DNA from: Marinovum algicola
GTDB taxonomy: Bacteria; Pseudomonadota; Alphaproteobacteria; Rhodobacterales; Rhodobacteraceae
DNA: 64,000 nucleotides
Assembly: GCF_900109145.1 (NCBI RefSeq)
Contig: NZ_FNYY01000001.1
Location: 434,001 to 498,000, forward strand
Direction: 5' to 3'
The position numbers and the translations under genes were made by a program. This document shows, piece after piece, positions 7,553 to 16,074 of the stretch (position 1 is its first letter; each line of letters begins with the position of its first letter). Below the pieces are notes generated by a model. The model worked only from the letters and a program-made list of their open reading frames with translations. It made no database searches and had not been told where the DNA came from.

Positions 7553-7837
7553 ATGGCGTATACGCGGGAATCTGCCGAAACCCTGGGCTTGCAGGCCCTG
7601 GCTTGGCTGGTGGCGCAGGAGGATCTTGTCGGGGTCTTTCTCGGCTCGACCGGGATGGCAGAGGCCGATCTGCGGCAGCGGGCGGCCGAGCCGGATTTCC
7701 TCGGTTCGGTGCTGGATTTCATCATGATGGATGACGCCTGGGTGATCCGGTTCTGCGATGCCCACGGGCTGGCATATGAGCGGATGATGCTGGCGCGTGC
7801 GGCGCTGCCCGGCGGCGCGCAGGTGCATTGGACATGA
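7553..7837 (+). CDS. DUF3572-family protein
   Basis: A 94-residue acidic helical protein (ESAETLGLQALAWLVAQEDL, then SVLDFIMMDDAWVIRFCDAH) that matches DUF3572, a small family largely confined to alphaproteobacteria. Function is unknown. The ATG at 7553 has GGGAG upstream. Its stop overlaps the start of the HAD phosphatase gene by 4 bp (ATGA), so the two are translated together. Confidence 0.82.
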   Translation: MAYTRESAETLGLQALAWLVAQEDLVGVFLGSTGMAEADLRQRAAEPDFLGSVLDFIMMDDAWVIRFCDAHGLAYERMMLARAALPGGAQVHWT

Positions 7838-8526
7838 CGATCAGGGCCATCGCCTTTGACAAGGACGGCACGCTGTTCGATTTCGGCGCCACCTGGGATG
7901 GCTGGGCGGCCGGGGTGATCGCCACGCTGTCGGACGGCGATGCGGCGCTGGCGCAGGCGATGGCGGCCTCGGCGCGCTACGATCTGGAGCGGCTGACCTT
8001 CGAGCCCGACAGCCCGGTCATCGCCGGCACCGCGCGCGAGGCGGCGGAATGTTTTGCCCGCGTATTGCCCGGCCGTTCGGTGGAGCAGGTCGAGCGCTTT
8101 CTCGACGCGGCCGCCCGCAATGCGCCGCTGGCCCCCGCGGTGCCACTGGCGCCGCTGCTCGGCGCCTTGACCGCCCGCGGCCTGCGGCTTGGCGTGGTGA
8201 CCAATGACACCGAAACCTCGGCGCGGGCGCATCTGGCGGCGGTCGAGGTCACCGGGCTGTTCGATTTCATCGCCGGGTTCGACAGCGGCTATGGCATGAA
8301 GCCCGATCCGGCGCCGCTCCTGGCCTTTGCCAGTGCGGTCGAGATCCCGCCGGAAGACGTGGTGATGGTGGGCGACAGCACCCATGACCTGATTGCCGGC
8401 CGCGCGGCGGGCATGGTCACGGTCGGCGTGCTAACCGGCCCGGCCCGGGCCGACGCGCTGGCGCCGCATGCGGATGCCGTGCTGGCCGACATCGGTCATC
8501 TGCCCGACTGGCTCGACAGACACTGA
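7834..8526 (+). CDS. HAD-superfamily phosphatase, phosphoglycolate-phosphatase-like
   Basis: A 230-residue cytoplasmic protein with the HAD motifs in order: motif I FDKDGTLFDFG (nucleophile and acid Asp), a helical cap (about 20-90), motif II VVTNDTETSAR, motif III lysine in GYGMKPDPAPLLAF, and motif IV VMVGDSTHDLIAG. The length and cap fit the Gph/phosphoglycolate phosphatase subgroup; the actual substrate is unknown. The ATG at 7834 overlaps the DUF3572 stop and was preferred to a TTG two codons upstream. Confidence 0.85.
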   Translation: MTIRAIAFDKDGTLFDFGATWDGWAAGVIATLSDGDAALAQAMAASARYDLERLTFEPDSPVIAGTAREAAECFARVLPGRSVEQVERFLDAAARNAPLAPAVPLAPLLGALTARGLRLGVVTNDTETSARAHLAAVEVTGLFDFIAGFDSGYGMKPDPAPLLAFASAVEIPPEDVVMVGDSTHDLIAGRAAGMVTVGVLTGPARADALAPHADAVLADIGHLPDWLDRH

Positions 8527-8610
8527 GATGACCCGCGCGCCCCGGCGCGGGGGCCGGGGCCTCCTGGCGCGCGGGCCGTTTCCCGAGGTGCGCGCCTTGG
8601 GCGGAGAGGT

Positions 8611-8632
8611 CCCGGCGCGGGGGCCGGGACGG
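8611..8632. terminator. Stem-loop between convergent HAD and betA genes
   Basis: GTCCCGGC and GCCGGGAC form a perfect 8-bp stem around a 6-nt loop in the 120-bp GC-rich gap between two converging genes. No T-run follows. A likely shared, possibly Rho-assisted terminator. Confidence 0.45.
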
Positions 8633-8646
8633 GGGCGGACTGACGG

Positions 8647-10305
8647 TCAGCGCTGGCTGGTTTGCCAGTCGGGGTGAATCCAGGGCTCGGCGTTCTCCGG
8701 CGGCAGCGGGCTGCGGCCGAGGATGTGATCGGCGGCTTTCTCCCCCACCATGATCGAGGGCGCATTGAGGTTGCCATTGGTGATCCGCGGAAAGATCGAG
8801 CTGTCGGCCACCCGCAGCCCCTCGACGCCGATCACCCGGGCCTCCGGGTCGACCACCGCGCCGGGATCGTCGCGGGCGCCCATCCGGCAGGTGCCGCAGG
8901 GGTGATAGGCGCTTTCCACGTGCTCGCGGATGAACCCGTCAAGCTCGGCATCGCTCTGCACATCCGCGCCCGGCTGAATCTCGGCGCCGGCAAAGGGTTG
9001 GAAGGCCTCCTGGGCAAAGATCTCGCGGGTGAGGTGGATGCAGGTGCGGAAGTCTTCCCAATCCTTGGCATGCGACATGTAGTTGAACTGGATTTTCGGC
9101 GCGTCCCGCGGATCGCGCGAACGCAGGCTGACCGAGCCACGCGAGGGTGAGCGCATCGGGCCGACATGGGCCTGGAAACCATGGCCCTCGGCCGCCGCCT
9201 TGCCGTCGTAGCGGACGGCGATCGGCAGGAAGTGATACTGGATGTCCGGGTAGCGCACACCCGCGCGCGAGCGGATGAAGGCGGCGCTTTCGAACTGGTT
9301 CGAGGCGCCCGGCCCGCGCCGCGCCGCCAGCCATTGAAGCCCGACCCAGGCCTTGCCGAAGAGGTTCCAGTACTTGAACAGAGACACCGGCTGCGATGCG
9401 GCCATCTGCACATAGAGCTCGAGGTGGTCCTGAAGGTTCATCCCCACGCCGGGGCGGTTGGCCAGCACCTCGATGCCATGCGCCGAGAGATGCGCGCCGG
9501 GGCCCACGCCCGAGAGCATCAGCAGCTTGGGCGAATTGATCGACGAGGCGGCGAGGATCACCTCGCGGCCGGCATGCACGGTGTCGCGCCCGCCATGACG
9601 CAAAAGCTCGACGCCGGTGGCGCGGCCCTCCTTGATCACCACCCGCGTCGCCAGCCCGCGCACCAGGGTGCAGCGGCCGGTGGCACGGGCCGGTTTGAGG
9701 TAGGCCCGCGCCGCCGACCAGCGTTCGCCGCCATGAATCGTCGAATCCATAGGGCCAAAGCCTTCCTGCTTGGCGCCGTTGTAATCCTGGGTGGTCTCGT
9801 AGCCCGCCTGTCTGCCGGCTTCGACAAAGGCCTTGACCAGCGGGTTCTCGCGGCTGCCGCGGCTGACGTGCAGGGGGCCGTCGGTGCCGCGCCAGGACGG
9901 ATCGCCGCCATGGCCGCTGGCGTGCCAGTTCTCCATCCGCTTGAAATAGGGCAGCACATCCGCCGCCGCCCAGCCGCTGGCGCCGGTGTCGCTCCAGTGA
10001 TCGAAGTCCTCGGCATGACCGCGCACATAGACCATGCCGTTGATCGACGACGAGCCGCCGATCACCTTGCCGCGCGGACAGGCCAGCCTGCGGCCGCCGA
10101 GATAGGGCTCGGGCTCCGACTGGTACCCCCAGTCGTAGCGCTTCATGTTCATCGGGTAGGACAGCGCGCCGGGCATCTGGATGAACGGCCCCTTGTCCGA
10201 GCCGCCATGCTCGATCACCACGACGCTGCGCCCGGCTTCGGTCAGGCGGTGGGCCAGTGCGCAGCCGGCGGACCCGGCGCCTACGATGACGTAATCGGCC
10301 TGCAT
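8647..10305 (-). CDS. betA: Choline dehydrogenase
   Basis: A 552-residue FAD-dependent GMC oxidoreductase, the normal BetA length. The N-terminus carries the dinucleotide fold [16 protein letters not shown], followed by the GMC signature [21 protein letters not shown]-like segment (residues about 78-97) and the second GMC signature region [17 protein letters not shown]. The C-terminus has the active-site His-containing [10 protein letters not shown] and the [19 protein letters not shown] tail. It oxidises choline to betaine aldehyde. The ATG at 10305 is used because the fold starts three codons later. It lies 1 bp after betB in an operon read betI-betB-betA, with the choline importer divergently placed. 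Confidence 0.95.
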   Translation of the reverse strand: MQADYVIVGAGSAGCALAHRLTEAGRSVVVIEHGGSDKGPFIQMPGALSYPMNMKRYDWGYQSEPEPYLGGRRLACPRGKVIGGSSSINGMVYVRGHAEDFDHWSDTGASGWAAADVLPYFKRMENWHASGHGGDPSWRGTDGPLHVSRGSRENPLVKAFVEAGRQAGYETTQDYNGAKQEGFGPMDSTIHGGERWSAARAYLKPARATGRCTLVRGLATRVVIKEGRATGVELLRHGGRDTVHAGREVILAASSINSPKLLMLSGVGPGAHLSAHGIEVLANRPGVGMNLQDHLELYVQMAASQPVSLFKYWNLFGKAWVGLQWLAARRGPGASNQFESAAFIRSRAGVRYPDIQYHFLPIAVRYDGKAAAEGHGFQAHVGPMRSPSRGSVSLRSRDPRDAPKIQFNYMSHAKDWEDFRTCIHLTREIFAQEAFQPFAGAEIQPGADVQSDAELDGFIREHVESAYHPCGTCRMGARDDPGAVVDPEARVIGVEGLRVADSSIFPRITNGNLNAPSIMVGEKAADHILGRSPLPPENAEPWIHPDWQTSQR

Positions 10306-10306
10306 A

Positions 10307-11767
10307 TCAGAAAGGTGCCTCGATCTGGGACATGCGGACATAGACGGATTTGAGCTGGGAATAATGCTCGATCGCCGCCTTGGCGTTCTCACGTCCGACC
10401 CCCGAGAGTTTCGAGCCGCCAAAAGGCACTTCGACCGGGGCGTCGTTGTAGGAATTGATGAAGCAACTGCCGGCCTGCAACTGGCGGATCACCCGGTGGG
10501 CGCGGGTGATGTTGGTGGTGAAGACCCCGGCCGAGAGGCCGAATTCAGTTGCATTGCCACGGGCCACGGCCTCGGCCTCGTCGTCGAATTTCAACACCGA
10601 GAGCACCGGACCGAAAATCTCTTCGCGGGCAATGGTCATCTCGTCGGTGACATCGGCAAACAGCGTCGGGGCCACCCAGAAACCGGGGCCCTCCAGGGCG
10701 GCGCCGCCAGTGACGAGACGCGCGCCTTCGGCTTTGCCGGCCTCGATGTATCCCAGCACCTTGTCGCGCTGTTCGGCGCTCACCAGCGGGCCGAAATTGA
10801 CCTCCGGATCCAGCGGGTCGCCGGTCTTCACGCCATGCAGCCGTTCGGCCATGCGGGCAACGAAGGCGTCGTAGATGCCAGCCTGCACGAAAACCCGGGT
10901 GCCGTTGGAACAGACCTGGCCCGAGGAATAGAAGTTGGCCAGGATCGCGCCCGAGACCGCATCCTCGAGATCGGCGTCGTCGAAGATCAGCAGCGGCGAC
11001 TTGCCGCCCAGCTCCATGGTGACATTCTTGATGCCCTCGGCGGCGGCGGCATAGACCTTGCGGCCGGTGGGCACCGAGCCGGTGAGCGAGACCTTGGCGA
11101 TGCGCGGATCGGCGATCAGTTTCGCGCCCACGTCGCCGCGCCCCTGGATGACGTTGAACAGGCCCGGAGGCGCGCCGGCCTCGACCAGTATCTCGGCCAC
11201 CTTCAGAGCGCAGAGCGTGGTGGTTTCGGAGGGTTTGAACACCATGGCATTGCCACAGGCCAGCGCCGGCGCGGCCTTCCAGCAGGCGATCTGGGTGGGG
11301 TAGTTCCAGGCCCCGATCCCGGCGCAGACGCCCAGCGGCTCGCGCATCGTATAGGCCCAGTCCTCGCCCAGCGGGATATGCTCGCCGGTGAGGCTGGCGG
11401 CGAGGCCGCCGAAATATTCCAGCGCATCGGCGCCCGATGTGGCATCGACCAGCGAGGTTTCCTGATAGGGTTTGCCGGTGTCCAGGGTTTCGAGCTGGCT
11501 CAGCTCGTGGTTGCGGGCGCGCATGATGTCGGCGGCGCGGCGCAGCACCCGGCCGCGTTCGGTGCCCGAACGCGCGGCCCAGTCCTGCTGGGCATGCAGG
11601 GCGGCGGCGATCGCCTGTTCGACGATGCCATCGGTGGCGGCATGGACGCTGGCGATCTGTTCGCCGGTGAAGGGATAGATCACTGCGATCTCGTCGCCCG
11701 AGGTGTCTTCGATGTAATAGCCGCCGACGAAATGGCTGGCCTTGGGCTGGGGGGCGGGCAGGGTCAT
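10307..11767 (-). CDS. betB: Betaine aldehyde dehydrogenase
   Basis: A 486-residue aldehyde dehydrogenase, the usual BetB size. The catalytic Glu sits in [19 protein letters not shown] and the catalytic Cys in [16 protein letters not shown]; the NAD-binding region includes [20 protein letters not shown] and [11 protein letters not shown]. The C-terminal [18 protein letters not shown] motif is typical of betaine aldehyde dehydrogenases. It converts betaine aldehyde to glycine betaine with NAD+. It overlaps betI by 4 bp and is followed 1 bp later by betA. Confidence 0.95.
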   Translation of the reverse strand: MTLPAPQPKASHFVGGYYIEDTSGDEIAVIYPFTGEQIASVHAATDGIVEQAIAAALHAQQDWAARSGTERGRVLRRAADIMRARNHELSQLETLDTGKPYQETSLVDATSGADALEYFGGLAASLTGEHIPLGEDWAYTMREPLGVCAGIGAWNYPTQIACWKAAPALACGNAMVFKPSETTTLCALKVAEILVEAGAPPGLFNVIQGRGDVGAKLIADPRIAKVSLTGSVPTGRKVYAAAAEGIKNVTMELGGKSPLLIFDDADLEDAVSGAILANFYSSGQVCSNGTRVFVQAGIYDAFVARMAERLHGVKTGDPLDPEVNFGPLVSAEQRDKVLGYIEAGKAEGARLVTGGAALEGPGFWVAPTLFADVTDEMTIAREEIFGPVLSVLKFDDEAEAVARGNATEFGLSAGVFTTNITRAHRVIRQLQAGSCFINSYNDAPVEVPFGGSKLSGVGRENAKAAIEHYSQLKSVYVRMSQIEAPF

Positions 11768-12345
11768 TGCGCGCTTCCTTTCAGTTCCAACTGGATATGT
11801 GTCATCGCCAGATCGGCGGCATGACGGTGTTCGGTCTCGCGCGGGGCGAGGCCCTCGCGCAGGTAGAGCCCGTCGATCATCGCCGCGATTCGTTCGGCGG
11901 CGGCGGCGGGGTCGGCGACCAGCGGGCGCAGGGCGTGGCGCAGGTTGGCGCGCAGGCGGCGTTGATAGACCGACAGGAGCCGCGCGGCCTCGCCCGAGGA
12001 CAGCGCCAGCGCATAGAAGTTCATCCAGGCCGAGACCACCTCGCGGCGGAAATGCCCGGGTGCGAATCCGGCCAGAACGATGGCCTCGAGCCGCGCCTGC
12101 CGGCCCTGAGCCCCGCGCAGCGCCTCGCGCACGTCGGCGCCATAAACGCTGAGGATATGCCGCATGGTCGACAGGAACAGCTGTTCCTTGCCGCCGAAAT
12201 AATGATGCGCCAGTGCCGGCGACACGCCGGCGCGGCGCGCGATGGCAGAGACCGTGATGTCGAGCGTGCCTTTGGCGCCGATCTCGGCAATAGTCGCCTG
12301 TATCAGCGCTTCACGACGGATCGGCTCCATTCCGACCTTGGGCAT
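11764..12345 (-). CDS. betI: Choline-responsive TetR-family repressor BetI
   Basis: A 193-residue TetR-family protein. The N-terminal helix-turn-helix reads [20 protein letters not shown] followed by GGKEQLF, and the start [20 protein letters not shown] is characteristic of BetI. BetI represses bet genes until choline is present. A GGAGG site six bases before the ATG supports the start. The gene leads the betIBA operon and is divergent from choX; the space between them holds a 16-bp inverted repeat that fits a TetR-family operator. Confidence 0.93.
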   Translation of the reverse strand: MPKVGMEPIRREALIQATIAEIGAKGTLDITVSAIARRAGVSPALAHHYFGGKEQLFLSTMRHILSVYGADVREALRGAQGRQARLEAIVLAGFAPGHFRREVVSAWMNFYALALSSGEAARLLSVYQRRLRANLRHALRPLVADPAAAAERIAAMIDGLYLREGLAPRETEHRHAADLAMTHIQLELKGSAQ

Positions 12346-12386
12346 GAGATCCTCCGGATTGAAGTCTGGGATTTATATGTTATTGA

Positions 12387-12402
12387 TTGACTGGTCAGTC
12401 AA
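12387..12402. promoter_or_regulatory. Probable BetI operator in the betI-choX intergenic region
   Basis: TTGACTG and CAGTCAA form perfect 7-bp arms around a 2-bp centre, in the 80-bp AT-rich gap between divergent betI and choX. The preceding TTGA extends the resemblance to known BetI sites, which contain ATTGA/TCAAT half-sites. The position would let BetI control both the oxidation operon and the choline importer. Confidence 0.65.
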
Positions 12403-12425
12403 CAAAAATCAGGGAGATGAATCAC

Positions 12426-13346
12426 ATGAAACTCAGGATCACGGCCTCCGCGCTGGCGATCGGCCTAGCCACGCCTGCCTTTGCCGAATGTGACGAAGTG
12501 AACTTTGCAGATGTCGGCTGGACCGACATCACCGCCACCACCGCCGCCACCACCACGGTGCTGGACGCGTTGGGCTATGAGACCGATATCAAGGTGCTGT
12601 CGGTGCCGGTCACCTATACCTCGCTGGCCAACGGCGATATCGATATTTTCCTCGGCAACTGGATGCCGACGATGGAAGGTGACATCGCGCCCTACCGCGA
12701 AGCCGGCACCGTCGATACCGTGCGCGCCAACCTGGAAGGCGCGAAATACACATTGGCGGTGAACAAGGCCGCGTCCGATCTGGGGATCGCCGATTTCGCC
12801 GATATCGCGGCCCACAAAGAGGCGCTCGACGGCGAAATCTATGGCATCGAGCCGGGCAATGACGGCAACCGGCTGATTTTGTCGATGATCGAGGAAAATG
12901 CCTTTGGCCTCGAAGGTTTCGAAGTGGTCGAAAGCTCTGAGCAGGGCATGCTGGCCCAGGTCGCCCGGGCCGACCGGCGGGACGAACCGGTGGTCTTCCT
13001 CGGCTGGGAACCGCATCCGATGAACGCCAATTACGAGATGTCCTATCTCACCGGCGGCGACGATTACTTTGGTCCCAACCTCGGCGGTGCCACGGTCTTT
13101 ACCAACACCTCCGCCGGCTATGTCGAGCAATGCCCCAACGTCGGCAAGCTGCTGCAAAACCTCGAGTTCACGCTGGCGATGGAAAACGAGATCATGGCGG
13201 CGATCCTCGACGACGGCGAAAGCCCGTCGGATGCGGCCAGGGCCTGGCTCTCGGCAAACATGGGGGTGCTTGATGGCTGGCTCGACGGCGTCACCACCAA
13301 GGACGGCGGCGATGCGATGGCCGCGGTAAAGGCCGCGCTGGAGTGA
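12426..13346 (+). CDS. choX: Choline ABC transporter periplasmic binding protein
   Basis: A 306-residue OpuAC/ProX-type binding protein with a signal peptide (KLRITASALAIGLATPAFA) and a mature chain beginning ECDEVNFADVGWTDITAT. The aromatic and acidic pocket region VTYTSLANGDIDIFLGNWMP and GWEPHPMNANYEM match ChoX, which captures choline for ChoWV. The ATG at 12426 fits the GGGAG site at a spacing of ten; an in-frame ATG at 12417 is too close to it. Transcription from the BetI-controlled gap is likely. Unlike the usual cho operon, the permease genes do not follow directly: a reversed glutathione transferase gene intervenes. Confidence 0.93.
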   Translation: MKLRITASALAIGLATPAFAECDEVNFADVGWTDITATTAATTTVLDALGYETDIKVLSVPVTYTSLANGDIDIFLGNWMPTMEGDIAPYREAGTVDTVRANLEGAKYTLAVNKAASDLGIADFADIAAHKEALDGEIYGIEPGNDGNRLILSMIEENAFGLEGFEVVESSEQGMLAQVARADRRDEPVVFLGWEPHPMNANYEMSYLTGGDDYFGPNLGGATVFTNTSAGYVEQCPNVGKLLQNLEFTLAMENEIMAAILDDGESPSDAARAWLSANMGVLDGWLDGVTTKDGGDAMAAVKAALE

Positions 13347-13369
13347 GTTCGGCCGCTGCGGACATGTTC

Positions 13370-13391
13370 GCCCCTGCCTGCGGGCAGGGGC
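13370..13391. terminator. Stem-loop between convergent choX and gst
   Basis: GCCCCTGCC and GGCAGGGGC form a perfect 9-bp stem with a TGCG tetraloop, 24 bp after the choX stop and just beyond the gst stop on the other strand. It probably terminates both; if so, choWV needs its own promoter. Confidence 0.6.
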
Positions 13392-13405
13392 GCTTGCGCG
13401 GCGCG

Positions 13406-14029
13406 TCAGCCCTCTTCGGGCATCAGCGCGTTGTCCAGATCATTGGCGCGCATCGCCGCCGGGCGGCTGGCCAGCCGCTTGGCGTAATCGGCAAAGCCTG
13501 GGCGTTCGGGCAGGGTGCCGAACTGCATCCCCCACTGGATCTGCGCCCCCACGTAGACATCGGCCGCCGTGAACCGCGCGCCGCAGACAAAGGGCCGCCC
13601 GTAGGCCAGCATCGCCGCAAGCGCATCGGCCACGGTATCGAGACTGCCATAGCCCGATCGTCCGCGTGCCTGCGGATCGTCGGGCAGGGCAAAGCCGAAC
13701 GACGTATTGGTGACCGCCTGCTCGCCGGGACCGGCGGCCAGAAAAAGCCAGCGAAAGAAATCGGCGCGCTCGTCGGGCTCGGGCGCCAGCCCGGCCTCGG
13801 GAAAGGCAAAGGCGAGATAGGTGCAGATCGCCGCGGCCTCGGTCACCACCTGGCCGTCATGCACGATGGCCGGCACCTTGCCCATGGGATTGAGCGCCAG
13901 ATACTCCGGCGATTTCATCTCGGGGCCGTAAGCCAGCACCTTGGTCTCGTAGGTCGCGCCGACCTCTTCGAGCATCCAGCGGGCAATCCGGCCGCGCGAC
14001 ATCGGGTTGGTGTAGAACACAAGCGCCAT
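13406..14029 (-). CDS. Glutathione S-transferase family protein
   Basis: A 207-residue cytosolic GST: thioredoxin-like N-terminal half (LVFYTNPMSRGRIARWMLEE, then LNPMGKVPAIVHDGQVVTEA with the cis-Pro and the glutathione gamma-Glu contact region) and an all-helical C-terminal half (ADFFRWLFLAAGPGEQAV, FTAADVYVGAQIQWGM). The NPMSRGR segment resembles bacterial beta-like GSTs with Ser rather than Cys at the active position. The ATG at 14029 has GGGAG upstream and is preferred to TTG at 14035. It lies on the opposite strand between choX and choW, which is unusual and separates that transport operon. Confidence 0.85.
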   Translation of the reverse strand: MALVFYTNPMSRGRIARWMLEEVGATYETKVLAYGPEMKSPEYLALNPMGKVPAIVHDGQVVTEAAAICTYLAFAFPEAGLAPEPDERADFFRWLFLAAGPGEQAVTNTSFGFALPDDPQARGRSGYGSLDTVADALAAMLAYGRPFVCGARFTAADVYVGAQIQWGMQFGTLPERPGFADYAKRLASRPAAMRANDLDNALMPEEG

Positions 14030-14100
14030 GAACAATCTCCCTCGGGTTTGGAGGAAAGAGTGACAGCAGACACTAAAATCGGCAACCGGGAGGCCCGCGC

Positions 14101-14934
14101 ATGGAGTGGCTGACCGACAACAAGATCCCCGTGGGAAAATCCGCCGCCTGGATCTTTGATCTGATGCAGGACTACGGCGCCTGGTTCTTCGACGCCCTGT
14201 CGGATGCCATGGACGCGATGATCGAGGCCATCCTCTGGGTGCTGCAAAGCCCGCATCCGCTGCTGGTCATCGCCGCCTTCGCGGCGCTGACCTACGGGTT
14301 GCAACGCAGCTGGAAGGTCACGCTCTTCGTGGTGCTGGGCTTTCTCTTCATCCTCAACCAGGGCTATTGGGAGGAAACCACCGAGAGCCTGACGCTGGTG
14401 CTGTCGGCCTGCGTGGTCTGCATGGGGGTGGGTGTGCCGATCGGCATCGCCGTGGCGCACCGGCCCAGGCTCTATGCCTGGATGCGGCCGGTGCTCGACC
14501 TGATGCAGACCTTGCCGACCTTCGTCTATCTGATCCCTGCGATCGTGTTCTTCGGCATCGGCATGGTGCCCGGCCTGATTGCCACGGTGATCTTTGTCGT
14601 GCCGGCGCCGATCCGGCTCACCCATCTGGGCGTGACCTCGACCCCCGATGCGCTGCTCGAGGCGGCGGATGCATTCGGCGCCACCGGCTGGCAGAAGCTG
14701 CTGAAGGTGGAACTGCCCTATGCCTTTCCGCAGATCATGGCCGGTCTGAACCAGACCATCATGCTGTCGCTGTCGATGGTGGTGATCGCCGCGCTGGTGG
14801 GCGCCGACGGGCTTGGCGTGCCGGTGGTGCGCGCACTCAACCAGGTGAATACCTCGCTGGGCTTCGAGAGCGGCTTTGTCATCGTCGTCGTTGCCATCAT
14901 GCTGGACCGGATGCTGAGGGTGGACCGCAAATGA
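14101..14934 (+). CDS. choW: Choline ABC transporter permease
   Basis: A 277-residue inner-membrane protein of the ProW/OpuAB family with about six to seven hydrophobic segments. The binding-protein-dependent permease motif is visible as ALLEAADAFGATGWQKLLKV (the EAA loop that contacts the ATPase), and the start (EWLTDNKIPVGKSAAWIFDL) is typical for ChoW. It forms the channel for choline taken from ChoX. It overlaps choV by 4 bp. Because a terminator-like hairpin and a reversed gene separate it from choX, it is probably transcribed from the 71-bp gap upstream. Confidence 0.93.
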   Translation: MEWLTDNKIPVGKSAAWIFDLMQDYGAWFFDALSDAMDAMIEAILWVLQSPHPLLVIAAFAALTYGLQRSWKVTLFVVLGFLFILNQGYWEETTESLTLVLSACVVCMGVGVPIGIAVAHRPRLYAWMRPVLDLMQTLPTFVYLIPAIVFFGIGMVPGLIATVIFVVPAPIRLTHLGVTSTPDALLEAADAFGATGWQKLLKVELPYAFPQIMAGLNQTIMLSLSMVVIAALVGADGLGVPVVRALNQVNTSLGFESGFVIVVVAIMLDRMLRVDRK

Positions 14935-15965
14935 CCACACGCAAGAACGCCGTCGAATTCGACAATGTCTCCATCGTCTTCGGCAATCATCCCGAAGAGG
15001 CGCTGCCGTTGATGGACAAGGGCCGCGACCGCGCCGAGATCCAGCAGGAAACCAGCCAGGTTCTGGGCGTGCACAACTGCCGCATCGACGTCCGGGAGGG
15101 CGAGATCCTCGTGCTCATGGGGCTCTCGGGCTCGGGCAAGTCGACCCTCTTGCGCGCGGTCAACGGGCTCAACCCGGTGGTGCGCGGCCAGGTCCGCCTG
15201 CGCTGCGGCGATGAAATGGTGAATGTCACCCACGCCGATGCAAAGAGCCTGCGCGACCTGCGCCTGCGCCATGTCGCCATGGTGTTCCAGCAGTTCGGCC
15301 TGCTGCCCTGGCGCACGGTGCGCGACAACGTGGTGCTGGGGCTGGAGCTTGGCGGCATGGACCGCAAGGCGCGCAATGCCCAGGCCGAGGAAGAGCTGGC
15401 GCTGGTTGGCCTCGCCGACTGGTCCGACCGCAAGGTCGGCGAGCTCTCGGGTGGCATGCAGCAGCGGGTGGGCCTGGCGCGGGCCTTTGCCACCAAGGCG
15501 CCGGTGCTTCTGATGGACGAGCCGTTCTCGGCGCTCGATCCGTTGATCCGCACGCGGTTGCAGGATGAGCTGCTCGACCTGCAACAGCGCCTCGGCCGCA
15601 CCATCATCTTTGTCAGCCACGATCTCGACGAGGCCTTCAAGATCGGCGACCGCATCGCCATCATGGAGGGCGGGCGGATCGTGCAATGCGGCACCCCGCG
15701 CGAGATCTTCTCCAACCCGGCCACCGATTACGTGGCCGATTTCGTGGCGCATATGAACCCGCTCGGCGTGCTCTGCGCCCGCGACATGATGCAGCCCGGC
15801 GCGGGCGGGGGACCGGAGGTCGCGCCGGAGACGCCGATCAACGATCTGGTGCAGATGTTCTCGGATCAGGTGGACGAAATCACCGTGACCCGCGACGGCC
15901 AGGCGCTGGGCGTGGTGACCCGCGACACCCTGCTGCACCGCCTGGCGCAGACCATGCCGGGGTGA
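14931..15965 (+). CDS. choV: Choline ABC transporter ATP-binding protein
   Basis: A 344-residue ProV-type ATPase: Walker A GLSGSGKSTLLRAVNG, Q-loop VFQQFGLLPWRTV, signature LSGGMQQRVGLARAF, Walker B VLLMDEPFSALD and H-loop FVSHDLDEAFKIG. The N-terminal extension (FGNHPEEALPLMDKGRDRAE) is typical for choline/betaine ATPases, and the last 45 residues resemble half a CBS pair (EITVTRDGQALGVVTRDTLL). It powers ChoW. The ATG overlaps the choW stop, and a good terminator follows. Confidence 0.93.
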   Translation: MTTRKNAVEFDNVSIVFGNHPEEALPLMDKGRDRAEIQQETSQVLGVHNCRIDVREGEILVLMGLSGSGKSTLLRAVNGLNPVVRGQVRLRCGDEMVNVTHADAKSLRDLRLRHVAMVFQQFGLLPWRTVRDNVVLGLELGGMDRKARNAQAEEELALVGLADWSDRKVGELSGGMQQRVGLARAFATKAPVLLMDEPFSALDPLIRTRLQDELLDLQQRLGRTIIFVSHDLDEAFKIGDRIAIMEGGRIVQCGTPREIFSNPATDYVADFVAHMNPLGVLCARDMMQPGAGGGPEVAPETPINDLVQMFSDQVDEITVTRDGQALGVVTRDTLLHRLAQTMPG

Positions 15966-15978
15966 TTGACGCGCCGCC

Positions 15979-16004
15979 GTCCCGGCCTCCGCGCCGGGAC
16001 CTTT
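15979..16004 (+). terminator. Intrinsic terminator of the choWV unit
   Basis: GTCCCGGC and GCCGGGAC form a perfect 8-bp stem with a 6-nt loop, followed by CTTTT, 13 bp after the choV stop. This is a standard Rho-independent terminator. Confidence 0.7.
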
Positions 16005-16019
16005 TGCCTTTGACGTCGG

Positions 16020-16043
16020 GGCCCCGGATCAAGTTCGGGGCGC
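16020..16043. repeat. Intergenic palindromic repeat, copy 1 (GGCCCCGGATCAAG type)
   Basis: GCCCCGGA, loop TCAAG and TTCGGGGC form a near-perfect stem (one mismatch). The same unit occurs twice more at 27622-27687, so it is a dispersed intergenic repeat of the REP kind. Similar GC-rich palindromes with a central ATCAAG are frequent in alphaproteobacterial intergenic DNA. Confidence 0.6.
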
Positions 16044-16074
16044 ACCAGCCTCCCTCGGTCTCGGCCCCGCCAAG

